Below are positions 41,397 to 49,938 of a DNA stretch of 64,000 nucleotides, one piece after another. Location of the stretch: the NCBI RefSeq assembly GCF_016902345.1, contig NZ_JACJLR010000009.1, positions 23,425-87,424 on the forward strand. The letters run 5' to 3'. The stretch is from Mediterraneibacter glycyrrhizinilyticus. Its GTDB lineage: Bacteria; Bacillota; Clostridia; Lachnospirales; Lachnospiraceae. The notes under the pieces were generated by a model that searched no databases, was not told where the DNA came from, and saw nothing but the letters and a program-made list of their open reading frames with translations. The stretch's first letter is position 1, and each line of letters starts with the position of its first letter. Both the position numbers and the translations under genes were made by a program.

Positions 41397-42842
41397 TCAA
41401 TAATCCGGAACTGTGGGCACGGCGTCTTCCGGGATCGGGCACACATATCCTGACGCTGTGCTCTTTTCAAACTCTGCCCGTGCTTTTTTTAGAAGCTCAG
41501 GATCCTGGAACAGATCGACTGCAGCAGCAGCGATTACTTTTGCTGCACAGACAGCTGCTTTTTTCCCGATGGAAGTACCGTCACAGGAAACATTCTGCCA
41601 GCTGTGTCCGGGACAGCCGTTCGGCCATGATGCCACATGGATCTGGGCTGTGGGAGTGAGCCAGCTCACATCGCCTACATCTGTGGACCCGGGATTGAAC
41701 GCTTCACCCTGATAGAGAGGGCAGAGAAAATCGTTCATCGCATGTCCGGCTTCTTTCTGAAGACGGATCACTTTATCCCGGAGGGCTGCATCGTTTGCTG
41801 CGCCCAGTCCGGGCACATGATCGTTTCCGTCATAGGTTCCGGCAAGTTTGTCTGCAAAGTCCAGTTCTTCAGGCGTGTGCTCCGGCACACCGATCTCCTG
41901 AAAATTACGGTACAGAATGTTTTCGAGCGTATGGTTGCTGACGGTATCGGCAAGTCCGTCAATAAATTTCCGTTCCACCGTTGTGTCCGTCATCAGTGCG
42001 GCTCCGTCTGCGATCCGGTCTACTCTCGCCTGAAGCTGCACCGCCTCTGCTACATGGTTGGAACGGATCATATAGAGAACGCTTGCTTTTGGCTGGACCA
42101 CGTTGGGACTGACTCCGCCGGCGTCGGTGATGGCATAATGGATCCTTGCCCGGTCGCTCATATGCTCCCTCAGAAACTGGACTCCGATATTCATCAGTTC
42201 TACCGCATCCAGGGCGCTGCGTCCCATCTCAGGAGCTCCTGCTGCATGGGAGGCGATCCCGGAAAATTTATACTGGATCTGGATACAGGAGTTGGAAGAG
42301 CCTGTCCGGACCTCGTTCACATCTTCAGGATGCCAGGTAAGAGCAGCATCCAGTGCTTTCCACAAACCTTCCCTTGCCATAAAAGCTTTCGCGGCGCCGC
42401 CTTCCTCACCGGGACAGCCAAACAGGATCACCGTTCCGTCATGCCCCGTTTCCTCCAGATATGCTTTTACACCGAGGGCCGCTCCAAAGGCTCCGGCTCC
42501 CAGCAGGTTATGCCCGCAGCCATGTCCGCAGCCTCCCGGAAGGATCTCTTTTTGCTCCAGGCTTCCCGCCTCCTGGGAAAGGCCGGAGAGGGCGTCATAC
42601 TCCGCCAGGATGCCGATCCTGGGGCTGCCGCTCCCAAAGCTTGCCGAAAATGCGGTGCGGATCCCGCAGATCCCGCGCTCCACCTGGAAGCCCTCTTTTT
42701 CTAGAATATCACAGTAGTATGCCGCGGATTTGTCTTCCATAAGAGAGAGTTCCGGATTACTCCAGATGTGGTCTGCGGCCTGGCAGATCAGTTCCTTTTT
42801 CACCTCAACAGCATTTACTGCAGTCTGTTTTTCGTGTGTCAT
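41397..42842 (-). CDS. M20 family amidohydrolase (AbgB-like)
   Basis: 481-residue dinuclear metal peptidase/amidohydrolase resembling the p-aminobenzoyl-glutamate hydrolase subunit B group. Metal-site motifs GILAEYDAL, GCGHGCGHNLLG, GCPGEEGGAAK, and the dimerisation lid (SCIQIQYKFSGIASHAAG) are present. Longer starts at 42866 and 42851 exist, but AAGGAG is spaced correctly only for the ATG at 42842. The physiological amide substrate is unknown. The upstream region has tandem repeats at 42890-42927. Confidence 0.88.
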   Translation of the reverse strand: MTHEKQTAVNAVEVKKELICQAADHIWSNPELSLMEDKSAAYYCDILEKEGFQVERGICGIRTAFSASFGSGSPRIGILAEYDALSGLSQEAGSLEQKEILPGGCGHGCGHNLLGAGAFGAALGVKAYLEETGHDGTVILFGCPGEEGGAAKAFMAREGLWKALDAALTWHPEDVNEVRTGSSNSCIQIQYKFSGIASHAAGAPEMGRSALDAVELMNIGVQFLREHMSDRARIHYAITDAGGVSPNVVQPKASVLYMIRSNHVAEAVQLQARVDRIADGAALMTDTTVERKFIDGLADTVSNHTLENILYRNFQEIGVPEHTPEELDFADKLAGTYDGNDHVPGLGAANDAALRDKVIRLQKEAGHAMNDFLCPLYQGEAFNPGSTDVGDVSWLTPTAQIHVASWPNGCPGHSWQNVSCDGTSIGKKAAVCAAKVIAAAAVDLFQDPELLKKARAEFEKSTASGYVCPIPEDAVPTVPDY

Positions 42843-42889
42843 TTTCTGCATCTCCTTATTCTGCATCTTCTTATTTCGTCATTTTTTCT

Positions 42890-42927
42890 TCTGAAACAGC
42901 ATAAGACATCTGAAACATTGTAAGACA
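42890..42927. repeat. Tandem 19-bp direct repeat upstream of the M20 gene
   Basis: TCTGAAACAGCATAAGACA and TCTGAAACATTGTAAGACA, head to tail, 16 of 19 bases equal. Another tandem pair of 15 bases lies at 42844-42873 across the ribosome binding site. Candidates for an operator or for slipped-strand variation. Confidence 0.55.
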
Positions 42928-42941
42928 GATATGGATAAAAT

Positions 42942-42973
42942 GAGATCCCGAAAGAGAATCTCCCCGGGATCTC
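42942..42973 (-). terminator. Terminator of the amino-acid ABC operon
   Basis: Minus-strand hairpin GAGATCCCG (right arm 42965-42973) with CGGGATCTC (complement of 42942-42950), followed by ATTTTAT. It lies 84 bases after the ATPase stop. Confidence 0.75.
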
Positions 42974-43056
42974 AGATCCGGTCCGGAAAACTTTACAGCC
43001 CGGACGGAACATACATTTTAACATAAAATAACTTTTTCGTTTTGAACGCCACGACT

Positions 43057-43833
43057 TTACAGAACCTTTGAAAGAAAATCCTGCAGACGCGGATTCTGGG
43101 GATTGTCAAAGAGCTCCTTCGGATCTCCCTGTTCCAGGAGCTTTCCGTCCGCCATGAACAGAAGACGATTTCCGACTTCGCGGGCAAATCCCATCTCGTG
43201 TGTGACAACGACCATTGTCATCCCTTCTTCTGCCAGTTCTTTCATAACGTCCAGAACTTCGCCGACCATCTCGGGATCCAGAGCGGAAGTGGGCTCGTCA
43301 AAGAGCATGACTTCCGGCTCCATTGCCAGTGCGCGGACAATGGCCACACGCTGTTTCTGACCGCCGGAGAGCTGGATCGGATAAGCGTCGGCACGGTCTT
43401 TGAGACCAACACGATCAAGGAGCTCCAGCGCTTTTTTCTCTGCTTCGGCTTTGGGGACGCCTTTCACTTTCATGGGTGCAAGGGTCATATTGTCGAGGAT
43501 CGTCATGTGAGGGAACAGATTGAAATGCTGAAATACCATTCCCATTTTCTGGCGGAGTTCGTCAATGTTGAGCTTTACTGTTTTTCCGTTGGAATCCTTA
43601 TATTTCTTCTTGGTGATGTCGATCCCTTTAAAGATGATGGATCCTCCAGTTGGTTCTTCCAAAAGGTTCAGACTGCGCAGAAACGTTGATTTCCCGGACC
43701 CGGAAGGACCGATGACTGCAATCACATCTCCCTTGTTGATATCAACGGTCACGCCGTCCAGTGCCCTGATGCTGCCGCCTTTATAATGTTTCTTCAGATC
43801 TTTGACACGGATCATATTATCTCTTGTCTCCAC
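43057..43833 (-). CDS. Polar amino-acid ABC transporter ATP-binding protein
   Basis: 258-residue ABC ATPase of the GlnQ/HisP class. Walker [11 protein letters not shown]-loop in [12 protein letters not shown], signature LSGGQKQR, Walker [15 protein letters not shown], and switch His in [14 protein letters not shown] at 43833 has AGGAGG seven bases upstream; the ATG at 43815 is an alternative start. It overlaps the permease gene and energises import with it. Confidence 0.95.
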   Translation of the reverse strand: METRDNMIRVKDLKKHYKGGSIRALDGVTVDINKGDVIAVIGPSGSGKSTFLRSLNLLEEPTGGSIIFKGIDITKKKYKDSNGKTVKLNIDELRQKMGMVFQHFNLFPHMTILDNMTLAPMKVKGVPKAEAEKKALELLDRVGLKDRADAYPIQLSGGQKQRVAIVRALAMEPEVMLFDEPTSALDPEMVGEVLDVMKELAEEGMTMVVVTHEMGFAREVGNRLLFMADGKLLEQGDPKELFDNPQNPRLQDFLSKVL

Positions 43834-44602
43834 GGCTCATCCTCCTTTCTACATATGCGATAATCTTGGAGGTGGGGAAACAGAGACAGAAGTAGATCGC
43901 TGTTGCCACCAGCAACGGTTCAATGATGATAAATGTAGCACCGCGCACTGCGTTGACCGCAGACATGATGTCCTGCACACCGATCGTATAGGTAATGGCA
44001 GATTCTTTGATGATAACGACAAACTCGTTTGCGATCGACGGCAGGATGTTCTTGATCGCCTGGGGCAGGATAATATACCTCATATTCTGTCCCTGGGACA
44101 TGCCAAGAGAACGCGCCGCCTCTGTCTGTCCGGAATCGATGGACTGGATACCGGAGCGGATGATCTCGCAGAGGTATGCGCCGGAGTTCATGCCCAGTGC
44201 TACGACACCCGGAAGGAAACGGTCAAATTTAATGAAACCGAAAAGCTGAAACCCGGGCAGTTCGATAATGCTGAACACACCGTAGTATATGATGAAGACC
44301 TGTACGAGCACCGGGGTGGACCGCAGGATCTCCACATAGGCGGTCGCGAGGAACTCCAGTGGGTTAAACCGGCTTAACAGCGCCAGAAAACCTTTCTCAC
44401 GGGGATGGCCGTCTGAATCAAGTCCGAGCGCACGGAACGGCCTGATATTTGACATACGCATCAGTGCCAGGATCAGCGCAAGGCAGAAACCGATAACGAC
44501 CGTGAAAAGCGCCAGCAGCACTGTTACCAGCGTACCCTGCCAGAACAGCTCGGCGTATGGTGCAATTTTAGGAAAATTTTCCAACTGTATAAAATGATCC
44601 AT
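43817..44602 (-). CDS. Polar amino-acid ABC transporter permease
   Basis: 261-residue HisM/GlnP-type permease with about five helices and the EAA loop [21 protein letters not shown] that contacts the ATPase. An insert of about 25 charged residues (near 57-80) between the first helices is longer than usual. It lies 55 bases downstream of the binding-protein gene, with a hairpin between them. Confidence 0.94.
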   Translation of the reverse strand: MDHFIQLENFPKIAPYAELFWQGTLVTVLLALFTVVIGFCLALILALMRMSNIRPFRALGLDSDGHPREKGFLALLSRFNPLEFLATAYVEILRSTPVLVQVFIIYYGVFSIIELPGFQLFGFIKFDRFLPGVVALGMNSGAYLCEIIRSGIQSIDSGQTEAARSLGMSQGQNMRYIILPQAIKNILPSIANEFVVIIKESAITYTIGVQDIMSAVNAVRGATFIIIEPLLVATAIYFCLCFPTSKIIAYVERRMSRGDKR

Positions 44603-44628
44603 CAGTTACTCCTTTCATTCAGGAAAAT

Positions 44629-44646
44629 GGGCTCCCGAGGGAGCCC
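44629..44646 (-). terminator. Leaky terminator between binding protein and permease
   Basis: GGGCTCCC (44629-44636) with GGGAGCCC (44639-44646), a perfect 8-bp palindrome with minimal loop. Only a weak T-run follows on the minus strand (ATTTTCC). Such hairpins commonly hold permease expression below that of the binding protein or protect the upstream message end. Confidence 0.6.
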
Positions 44647-44657
44647 TTTCACTTAAA

Positions 44658-45548
44658 TTACTGAACGTTTCCGCTTTCGTCGAGAAGACCTTCATAGGTC
44701 TGTCCGGCTGCAAGATCTGTCGCTTTTGCGATATAGTCATCAAGGCTTCCGTCCTCAGTAGCAGCTGCGATCGCTTCGTTTACCGCTGCGAGAAGTTCCG
44801 GGTTGTCCTTGCAGACACCGATGGCAGATCCTTCTGTATCATAAGGAACTTCCATAACGATCTCAAGCTCCGGATAGTTTTTCTGGTAACTCTCTGCAAC
44901 GACAGTCTCGATATATGCCGCGTCCATCTTTCCGGAGATCAGTTCGGAGATGATATCCGTTACTTTCGGAAGAGAGACGATATCAGCATCCGGTGTATTC
45001 TCGTTTGCAAGATCAAGCTGAATGGAACCGGTCTGAGCACCTACGGTGACGTCGGATTTATTGATCGCCTCAAAGGAATTGTACTTGTCTGCATTATCCT
45101 TTACTGTTACAAGAGACTGGCCTCCCATGTAGTAAATGTCGCTGAAATCCATGATAGATTCACGCTTTTCATCCGGGGAAAGGCCGGCCATTCCAAGGTC
45201 AACGGATTTTGTCTGCAGCTCGCTGAGAACGCCGTCAAAATCCACGGTAACGATCTCAAGTTCCAGTCCCATATAATCTGCAATGTACTGTGCAAGGTCC
45301 ATGTCGAAACCGGACAGAGTCGGATTTCCGTCCTCGTCGATCGCGTAGAACTCATATGGAGCGAAATCCGGGCTGGTAGCGACAGTGAGTTTGCCATCTG
45401 TCACAGTCTGAACTTTCCCTTCTCCGGAGCCGGACTCCGTTGTCTCTGCAGAATCATTTGATGCAGCGTCGTCGCTGCCGCTTCCGCATGCTGCAAGTGA
45501 CATCACCGTACATGCTGCAAGAAGAACTGCGAATATTCTCTTTTTCAT
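44658..45548 (-). CDS. Amino-acid ABC transporter substrate-binding lipoprotein
   Basis: 296-residue secreted binding protein. Signal peptide with lipobox LAAC (C21), a Ser/Asp/Glu-rich linker, then a type 3 solute-binding fold (TVATSPDFAPYEF, GFDMDLAQYIADYMGLELEIV, DLGMAGLSPDEKRESIMDFS). Motifs place it with polar or cystine/glutamine-type binders; the ligand is not determined. First gene of a three-gene minus-strand operon with strong GAGGAGG site. Confidence 0.94.
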   Translation of the reverse strand: MKKRIFAVLLAACTVMSLAACGSGSDDAASNDSAETTESGSGEGKVQTVTDGKLTVATSPDFAPYEFYAIDEDGNPTLSGFDMDLAQYIADYMGLELEIVTVDFDGVLSELQTKSVDLGMAGLSPDEKRESIMDFSDIYYMGGQSLVTVKDNADKYNSFEAINKSDVTVGAQTGSIQLDLANENTPDADIVSLPKVTDIISELISGKMDAAYIETVVAESYQKNYPELEIVMEVPYDTEGSAIGVCKDNPELLAAVNEAIAAATEDGSLDDYIAKATDLAAGQTYEGLLDESGNVQ

Positions 45549-45604
45549 AATAATTCCTCCTCAAGATATTTGAATAAATATGTAAGTAAAATTCATATTT
45601 ATTA

Positions 45605-45633
45605 ATAATACTCGATTTGTCATAATTTATCAA
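45605..45633 (-). promoter_or_regulatory. Promoter of the amino-acid ABC operon
   Basis: On the minus strand: -35 TTGATA, 17-base spacer, -10 TATTAT, 57 bases upstream of the binding-protein ATG. Confidence 0.6.
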
Positions 45634-45711
45634 GATATATCGGCAAAATCTTAATTGTGCATTTCCTACAAAAATATTCAGAGGAAAAAAATATAAGATC
45701 ATAAATTATTA

Positions 45712-45740
45712 TTGACAGCTTACCTTGATCATGATATAAG
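45712..45740 (+). promoter_or_regulatory. Promoter of the DUF454/ABC exporter operon
   Basis: Consensus -35 TTGACA, 17-base spacer, -10 TATAAG, 70 bases before the gene at 45810. Confidence 0.75.
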
Positions 45741-45809
45741 AAAAATGCTGTGTTAGTATTAACTTACCATAGTTAGAAGAAGCTTTCTGAATGAAAGGAG
45801 TAAATGCGA

Positions 45810-46211
45810 ATGAATGATAAGAACCCTTTACGAATCTTATGGATCATAACAGGATTCCTCTGCCTGGGATTTGGCTCCGTGGGTATTGTGCTGCCGATTC
45901 TCCCGACCGTGCCTTTCTTTATGGCAACCGTGTTCTGTTTTGCCAAAAGTTCAAGGAGGCTGCATGACTGGTTCATTGGGACCGGTCTTTACAAAAAACA
46001 TCTGGACAGTTTCGTGAAGCAGCGCGCCATGACGGTGGGGACGAAGCTCCGTATCATAGGAACCGTGACTGCTGTAATGGCAGCCGGATTCATTATGATG
46101 AGCCAAGTTCCTTTGGGACGGATCTGCCTTGCTGTTATCTGGATGTGCCATCTGCTGTATTTTCTGCTGAGAGTAAAGACGATCCATACGGAAGAAGCAG
46201 CCGGAACATAA
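45810..46211 (+). CDS. YbaN family (DUF454) membrane protein
   Basis: 133-residue protein with three hydrophobic segments and the DUF454 signature ([30 protein letters not shown], given here only in part as the family opening; [14 protein letters not shown] follows). ATG 45810 is spaced nine bases from AAAGGAG, better than the ATG at 45804. Function unknown. It precedes the CydDC-like pair by 52 bases and is probably cotranscribed with it. Confidence 0.88.
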   Translation: MNDKNPLRILWIITGFLCLGFGSVGIVLPILPTVPFFMATVFCFAKSSRRLHDWFIGTGLYKKHLDSFVKQRAMTVGTKLRIIGTVTAVMAAGFIMMSQVPLGRICLAVIWMCHLLYFLLRVKTIHTEEAAGT

Positions 46212-46263
46212 GTATTGTAAGCAGCGGAAGAAAGACTGAAAAAAAGAAGTAAGAGAGGCTCAT

Positions 46264-48000
46264 ATGATCAGGAAAAGACTCGTGGGGCTGTTGTCTCACG
46301 CAAAGAAATATATCATATATCAGGTAATCTGGCAGTGGCTGGCCCTGCTCTGTCAGGTTGTCGTGATCTACAGTGCATCCATACTTTTGGAGACTGCGCT
46401 GTTCCGGGAGGTGACGTCCCGGACGGCTATTTACTATGGGGCATTGGTAATCGTGGCGCTGATCCTGCGGTTTGTCTGTGACAGGCAGGCATCCCATGCA
46501 TCTTACCGTGCAAGTGTGGATGTAAAACGAATCTTGAGGGATAAGATCTACAGCAAGCTGCTCCGTCTGGGTGCGGCTTACAGGGAAAAAGTAACTACAT
46601 CTGAGGTGGTCCAGATGGCAGCGGAAGGTGTGGAGCAGTTAGAGACTTATTTCGGAAAATATCTCTCCCAGCTCTTCTACAGCCTGCTGGCGCCGGTGAC
46701 GCTGTTTGTTATCCTGTCTTCTGTAAACTGGCAGGCAAGCCTTGTCCTGCTCATCTGTGTTCCCCTGATTCCCATTTCCATTGTCGCAGTCCAGAAGATC
46801 GCAAAGAAACTCCTGAATAAATACTGGGGCATCTACACGGAACTGGGCGACAGCTTCCTTGAGAACCTGCAGGGCTTGACGACGCTGAAGATCTACCGTG
46901 CGGACGAGAAGAAAGCAGAGGAGATGGATGAGGAATCCCAACGGTTCCGGCAGATCACCATGAAAGTGCTGACCATGCAGCTTAATTCCACCAGCGTTAT
47001 GGACATCATCGCTTACGGCGGTGCAGCGGTGGGGATGATCGTAACACTTATGCAATTCATGAAAGGGAATTTGACTGTCCACGGGGCGTTGATGCTTATC
47101 CTGCTTTCGTCGGAATTTTTCATCCCGCTGCGGCTTCTTGGCTCCTTCTTCCACATCGCCATGAACGGGATGGCGGCGATCGACAAGATCTTTGCCCTGC
47201 TTGACCTGCCGGAGCCGGAAGAGAAAACCGGGCGGCCGGACGGCACATTAATGGACATCGGGTTCTCCCACGTCCGCTTCTCCTATGAAAAGGACCGGGA
47301 AATCCTGAAAGGGATCGACATGGAATTTCCGGTGGGAAGCTTTACTTCCATTGTGGGGACGTCCGGCTGCGGCAAAAGCACGGCTGCGGCAGTTCTCGTG
47401 GGGAGGAACCGGGGATATCAGGGGAGTGTGACCATCGGGGGAAAAGAACTTTCTGAAATACAGGAAAGCAGCCTGATGGACCAGATCACCCTGGTCAGCC
47501 ACAACAGTTATCTCTTTAAAGGAACTGTGGAGGACAACCTGCGGATGGGGAAACCGGACGCGACAGAAGATGAGATGCGAAACGCCCTTGAGAAAGTGAA
47601 CCTGTGGGGCTTCCTCCAGGCACAACATGGGCTTGCCACAAAAGTCCTGGAGAAAGGAAGCAACTTTTCCGGCGGACAGTGCCAGAGGCTCGCCATTGCA
47701 CGGGCACTCCTGCACAACACACCGGTCTATATCTTTGACGAGGCAACTTCAAATATCGATGCGGAGAGCGAGGAGATGATCATGGATGTAGTCCATAAGC
47801 TGGCAGAGACAAAGACCATTCTCCTGATTTCCCACCGGCTGGCAAACGTGGTGAAGTCAGACCGGATCTATATGATGAAGGACGGCTGTATCGTAGAAAC
47901 AGGACCTCATGAAAAACTGATGGAAGCAGACGGCAGCTATGCGGCACTGTACCGGTCGCAGATGGAGCTGGAACAGTACGGGAAGGAGGCGACGGCATGA
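46264..48000 (+). CDS. ABC transporter permease/ATPase, CydD-like half
   Basis: 578-residue half-transporter: six-helix type 1 exporter domain (about 15-310) and ATPase domain with Walker A GTSGCGKST, signature FSGGQCQR and Walker B YIFDEATSNID. Motifs and partner order match CydD, which with CydC exports cysteine/glutathione and is needed for cytochrome bd, yet no cyd oxidase genes are in view. The adjoining gene overlaps by four bases (ATGA), so a heterodimer is expected. Confidence 0.9.
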   Translation: MIRKRLVGLLSHAKKYIIYQVIWQWLALLCQVVVIYSASILLETALFREVTSRTAIYYGALVIVALILRFVCDRQASHASYRASVDVKRILRDKIYSKLLRLGAAYREKVTTSEVVQMAAEGVEQLETYFGKYLSQLFYSLLAPVTLFVILSSVNWQASLVLLICVPLIPISIVAVQKIAKKLLNKYWGIYTELGDSFLENLQGLTTLKIYRADEKKAEEMDEESQRFRQITMKVLTMQLNSTSVMDIIAYGGAAVGMIVTLMQFMKGNLTVHGALMLILLSSEFFIPLRLLGSFFHIAMNGMAAIDKIFALLDLPEPEEKTGRPDGTLMDIGFSHVRFSYEKDREILKGIDMEFPVGSFTSIVGTSGCGKSTAAAVLVGRNRGYQGSVTIGGKELSEIQESSLMDQITLVSHNSYLFKGTVEDNLRMGKPDATEDEMRNALEKVNLWGFLQAQHGLATKVLEKGSNFSGGQCQRLAIARALLHNTPVYIFDEATSNIDAESEEMIMDVVHKLAETKTILLISHRLANVVKSDRIYMMKDGCIVETGPHEKLMEADGSYAALYRSQMELEQYGKEATA

Positions 48001-49763
48001 GCAGAGAAATGAATCATGAGGCTGCAGGCATGGATACGACAGAGAAACAGGATGAGGGAAGAAGGAGCGGCATCCGTATCATGGGACAGCTCATCGGCCT
48101 GGTAAAGCCCCTCCTTCCGGTGATGCTCCTTGCCATCCTGCTGGGGACAGTCGGATACCTGTGCGCCATCTTCCTTACGATCCTGGCGGGATACGGACTG
48201 ATACACATCCTGCTGGAGCCGGTCATGGAGACACTGGGGCTGAGCCTGGTTTCTTCGGGCGCCGGGATGCTCCTTCGGATGGAGCTGCGGACGCTGTTCA
48301 TCGCTTTGATCGTGATGGCGGTGCTGCGGGGACTCCTTCATTATGGGGAACAGTACTGCAATCATTTCATTGCATTTAAACTTTTGGCGATCATCCGGCA
48401 TAAGGTGTTTGCCGCTCTCAGGAAACTCTGCCCGGCAAAACTGGAGGGGCGGGACAAGGGAAACCTGATCTCTGTCATCACTTCGGATATCGAGCTCCTG
48501 GAAGTCTTTTATGCCCATACAATTTCGCCCATCGCCATTGCAGTGCTGACGTCCCTTGTGATGATTCTGTTTCTCGCAGTGATATCGCCTGCTGCGGCAA
48601 TCCTTGCACTGGCCGGTTATCTGACAGTCGGCGCGGCAATCCCCCTGCTCTTCGGGAAAAGAGGTGCGGATAAGGGGATGGAATTCCGGAACGGGTTCGG
48701 GGACCTGAACAGCTTTATCCTGGATTCCCTCAGAGGGCTGGACGAGACAATCCAGTATCGCCAGGGCGAGAAGAGAAGGAAAGAAATGGCAGAGCGATCG
48801 GACCGGCTCGGTAATGTACAGAAAGGGCTGAACCGGCTGGAAGCCTCCCAGAGATCCGTGACCAACCTTGTGATCCTGCTGTTCTCCTTTGCTATGCTGT
48901 TCCTGCTGATCCTGCTGAAACAGGAGGGAAGCGTGGATCTTACCGGCATGCTGGTGGGAACCATTGCCATGATGGGCTCTTTCGGTCCGGTGACTGCCCT
49001 TGCCAGTCTGTCCAATAACCTGAACCAGACGCTGGCAAGCGGGGAGCGGGTCCTGTCCATTCTTGAAGAAGAACCGAAAGTAGAGGAAGTAGCCGGGACA
49101 GAAAGTGTTTCCTTTACCAACGCAGAGGCGGACAATGTTGACTTCGCATATGACGAGGAACAGATCTTGAAAGACTACTCCATCAAGATCCCGGGAGGGA
49201 AAGTTATCGGCATCCACGGGGCCAGCGGTTCCGGGAAGTCTACCCTGCTGAAGCTCCTGATGCGGTTCTGGGATGTGCAGGGCGGTCAGGTGAAGATATC
49301 CGGGCGGAATGTACGTGGGATCAACACCCCGGATCTGCGGGAGATGGAAGCCTATGTGACCCAGGAGACTGTCCTGTTCCATGATTCTATTGCAAACAAT
49401 ATCGCCATAGGGAAGACCGGTGCGTCAAGGGAAGAGATCATGGAGGCCGCAAAGAAAGCGTCAATTCACGATTTCATCATGACGCTGCCGAAAGGGTATG
49501 ACACAGAAGTCGGGGAACTGGGAGACACCTTGTCCGGAGGAGAGAAACAGCGGATCGGGATCGCCAGGGCGTTCCTGCACGATGCGCCTTTCTTCCTCCT
49601 CGATGAGCCTACCAGCAACCTGGATTCCCTGAACGAGGGGATCATCCTGAAATCTCTGAAAGAAGGAAAAGGAGATAAGACCGTACTGCTTGTGTCACAC
49701 AGGAAATCCACAATGAATCTGGCAGACATCGTGTATGAGATGGATCACGGAAGATTATCATAG
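47997..49763 (+). CDS. ABC transporter permease/ATPase, CydC-like half
   Basis: 588-residue partner of the 46264 protein. Charged N-terminus, exporter transmembrane domain (about 25-320), ATPase domain with Walker A GASGSGKST, signature LSGGEKQR and Walker B FFLLDEPTSNLD. Both halves keep catalytic-looking Glu or equivalent acidic residues after Walker B (DE). Substrate is not predictable; thiol export by analogy with CydDC is one possibility. Confidence 0.9.
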   Translation: MSREMNHEAAGMDTTEKQDEGRRSGIRIMGQLIGLVKPLLPVMLLAILLGTVGYLCAIFLTILAGYGLIHILLEPVMETLGLSLVSSGAGMLLRMELRTLFIALIVMAVLRGLLHYGEQYCNHFIAFKLLAIIRHKVFAALRKLCPAKLEGRDKGNLISVITSDIELLEVFYAHTISPIAIAVLTSLVMILFLAVISPAAAILALAGYLTVGAAIPLLFGKRGADKGMEFRNGFGDLNSFILDSLRGLDETIQYRQGEKRRKEMAERSDRLGNVQKGLNRLEASQRSVTNLVILLFSFAMLFLLILLKQEGSVDLTGMLVGTIAMMGSFGPVTALASLSNNLNQTLASGERVLSILEEEPKVEEVAGTESVSFTNAEADNVDFAYDEEQILKDYSIKIPGGKVIGIHGASGSGKSTLLKLLMRFWDVQGGQVKISGRNVRGINTPDLREMEAYVTQETVLFHDSIANNIAIGKTGASREEIMEAAKKASIHDFIMTLPKGYDTEVGELGDTLSGGEKQRIGIARAFLHDAPFFLLDEPTSNLDSLNEGIILKSLKEGKGDKTVLLVSHRKSTMNLADIVYEMDHGRLS

Positions 49764-49854
49764 CATTGTCTCTGATCTCTTCTTTTTTTGCGAACCCCCG
49801 ACGGAAGAGCATGCTCCGGCGGCGTATGAAAACCAATGCAATCTCAGAAAAAAA

Positions 49855-49883
49855 TTTACTTTACGAAAGAATTCCCTTATAAT
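49855..49883 (+). promoter_or_regulatory. Promoter of the radical SAM / RNase operon
   Basis: -35 TTTACT, 17-base spacer, -10 TATAAT, 55 bases before the ATG at 49939. Confidence 0.65.
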
Positions 49884-49938
49884 ATGTCAGGAAGAAAAAC
49901 TTTCAGCTTGAAAAGCAGAAAAACAAAGAGAGGTTTTT

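Noticed and set aside
42844..42927. CRISPR-like array
   Set aside because: Only two head-to-tail units in each set, no spacers and no cas genes.
49793..49845. Third copy of the rnf-side palindromic element (CTCCGGCGG and AAACCAATGCA are shared)
   Set aside because: Only about 20 scattered bases match and the paired arms are absent.
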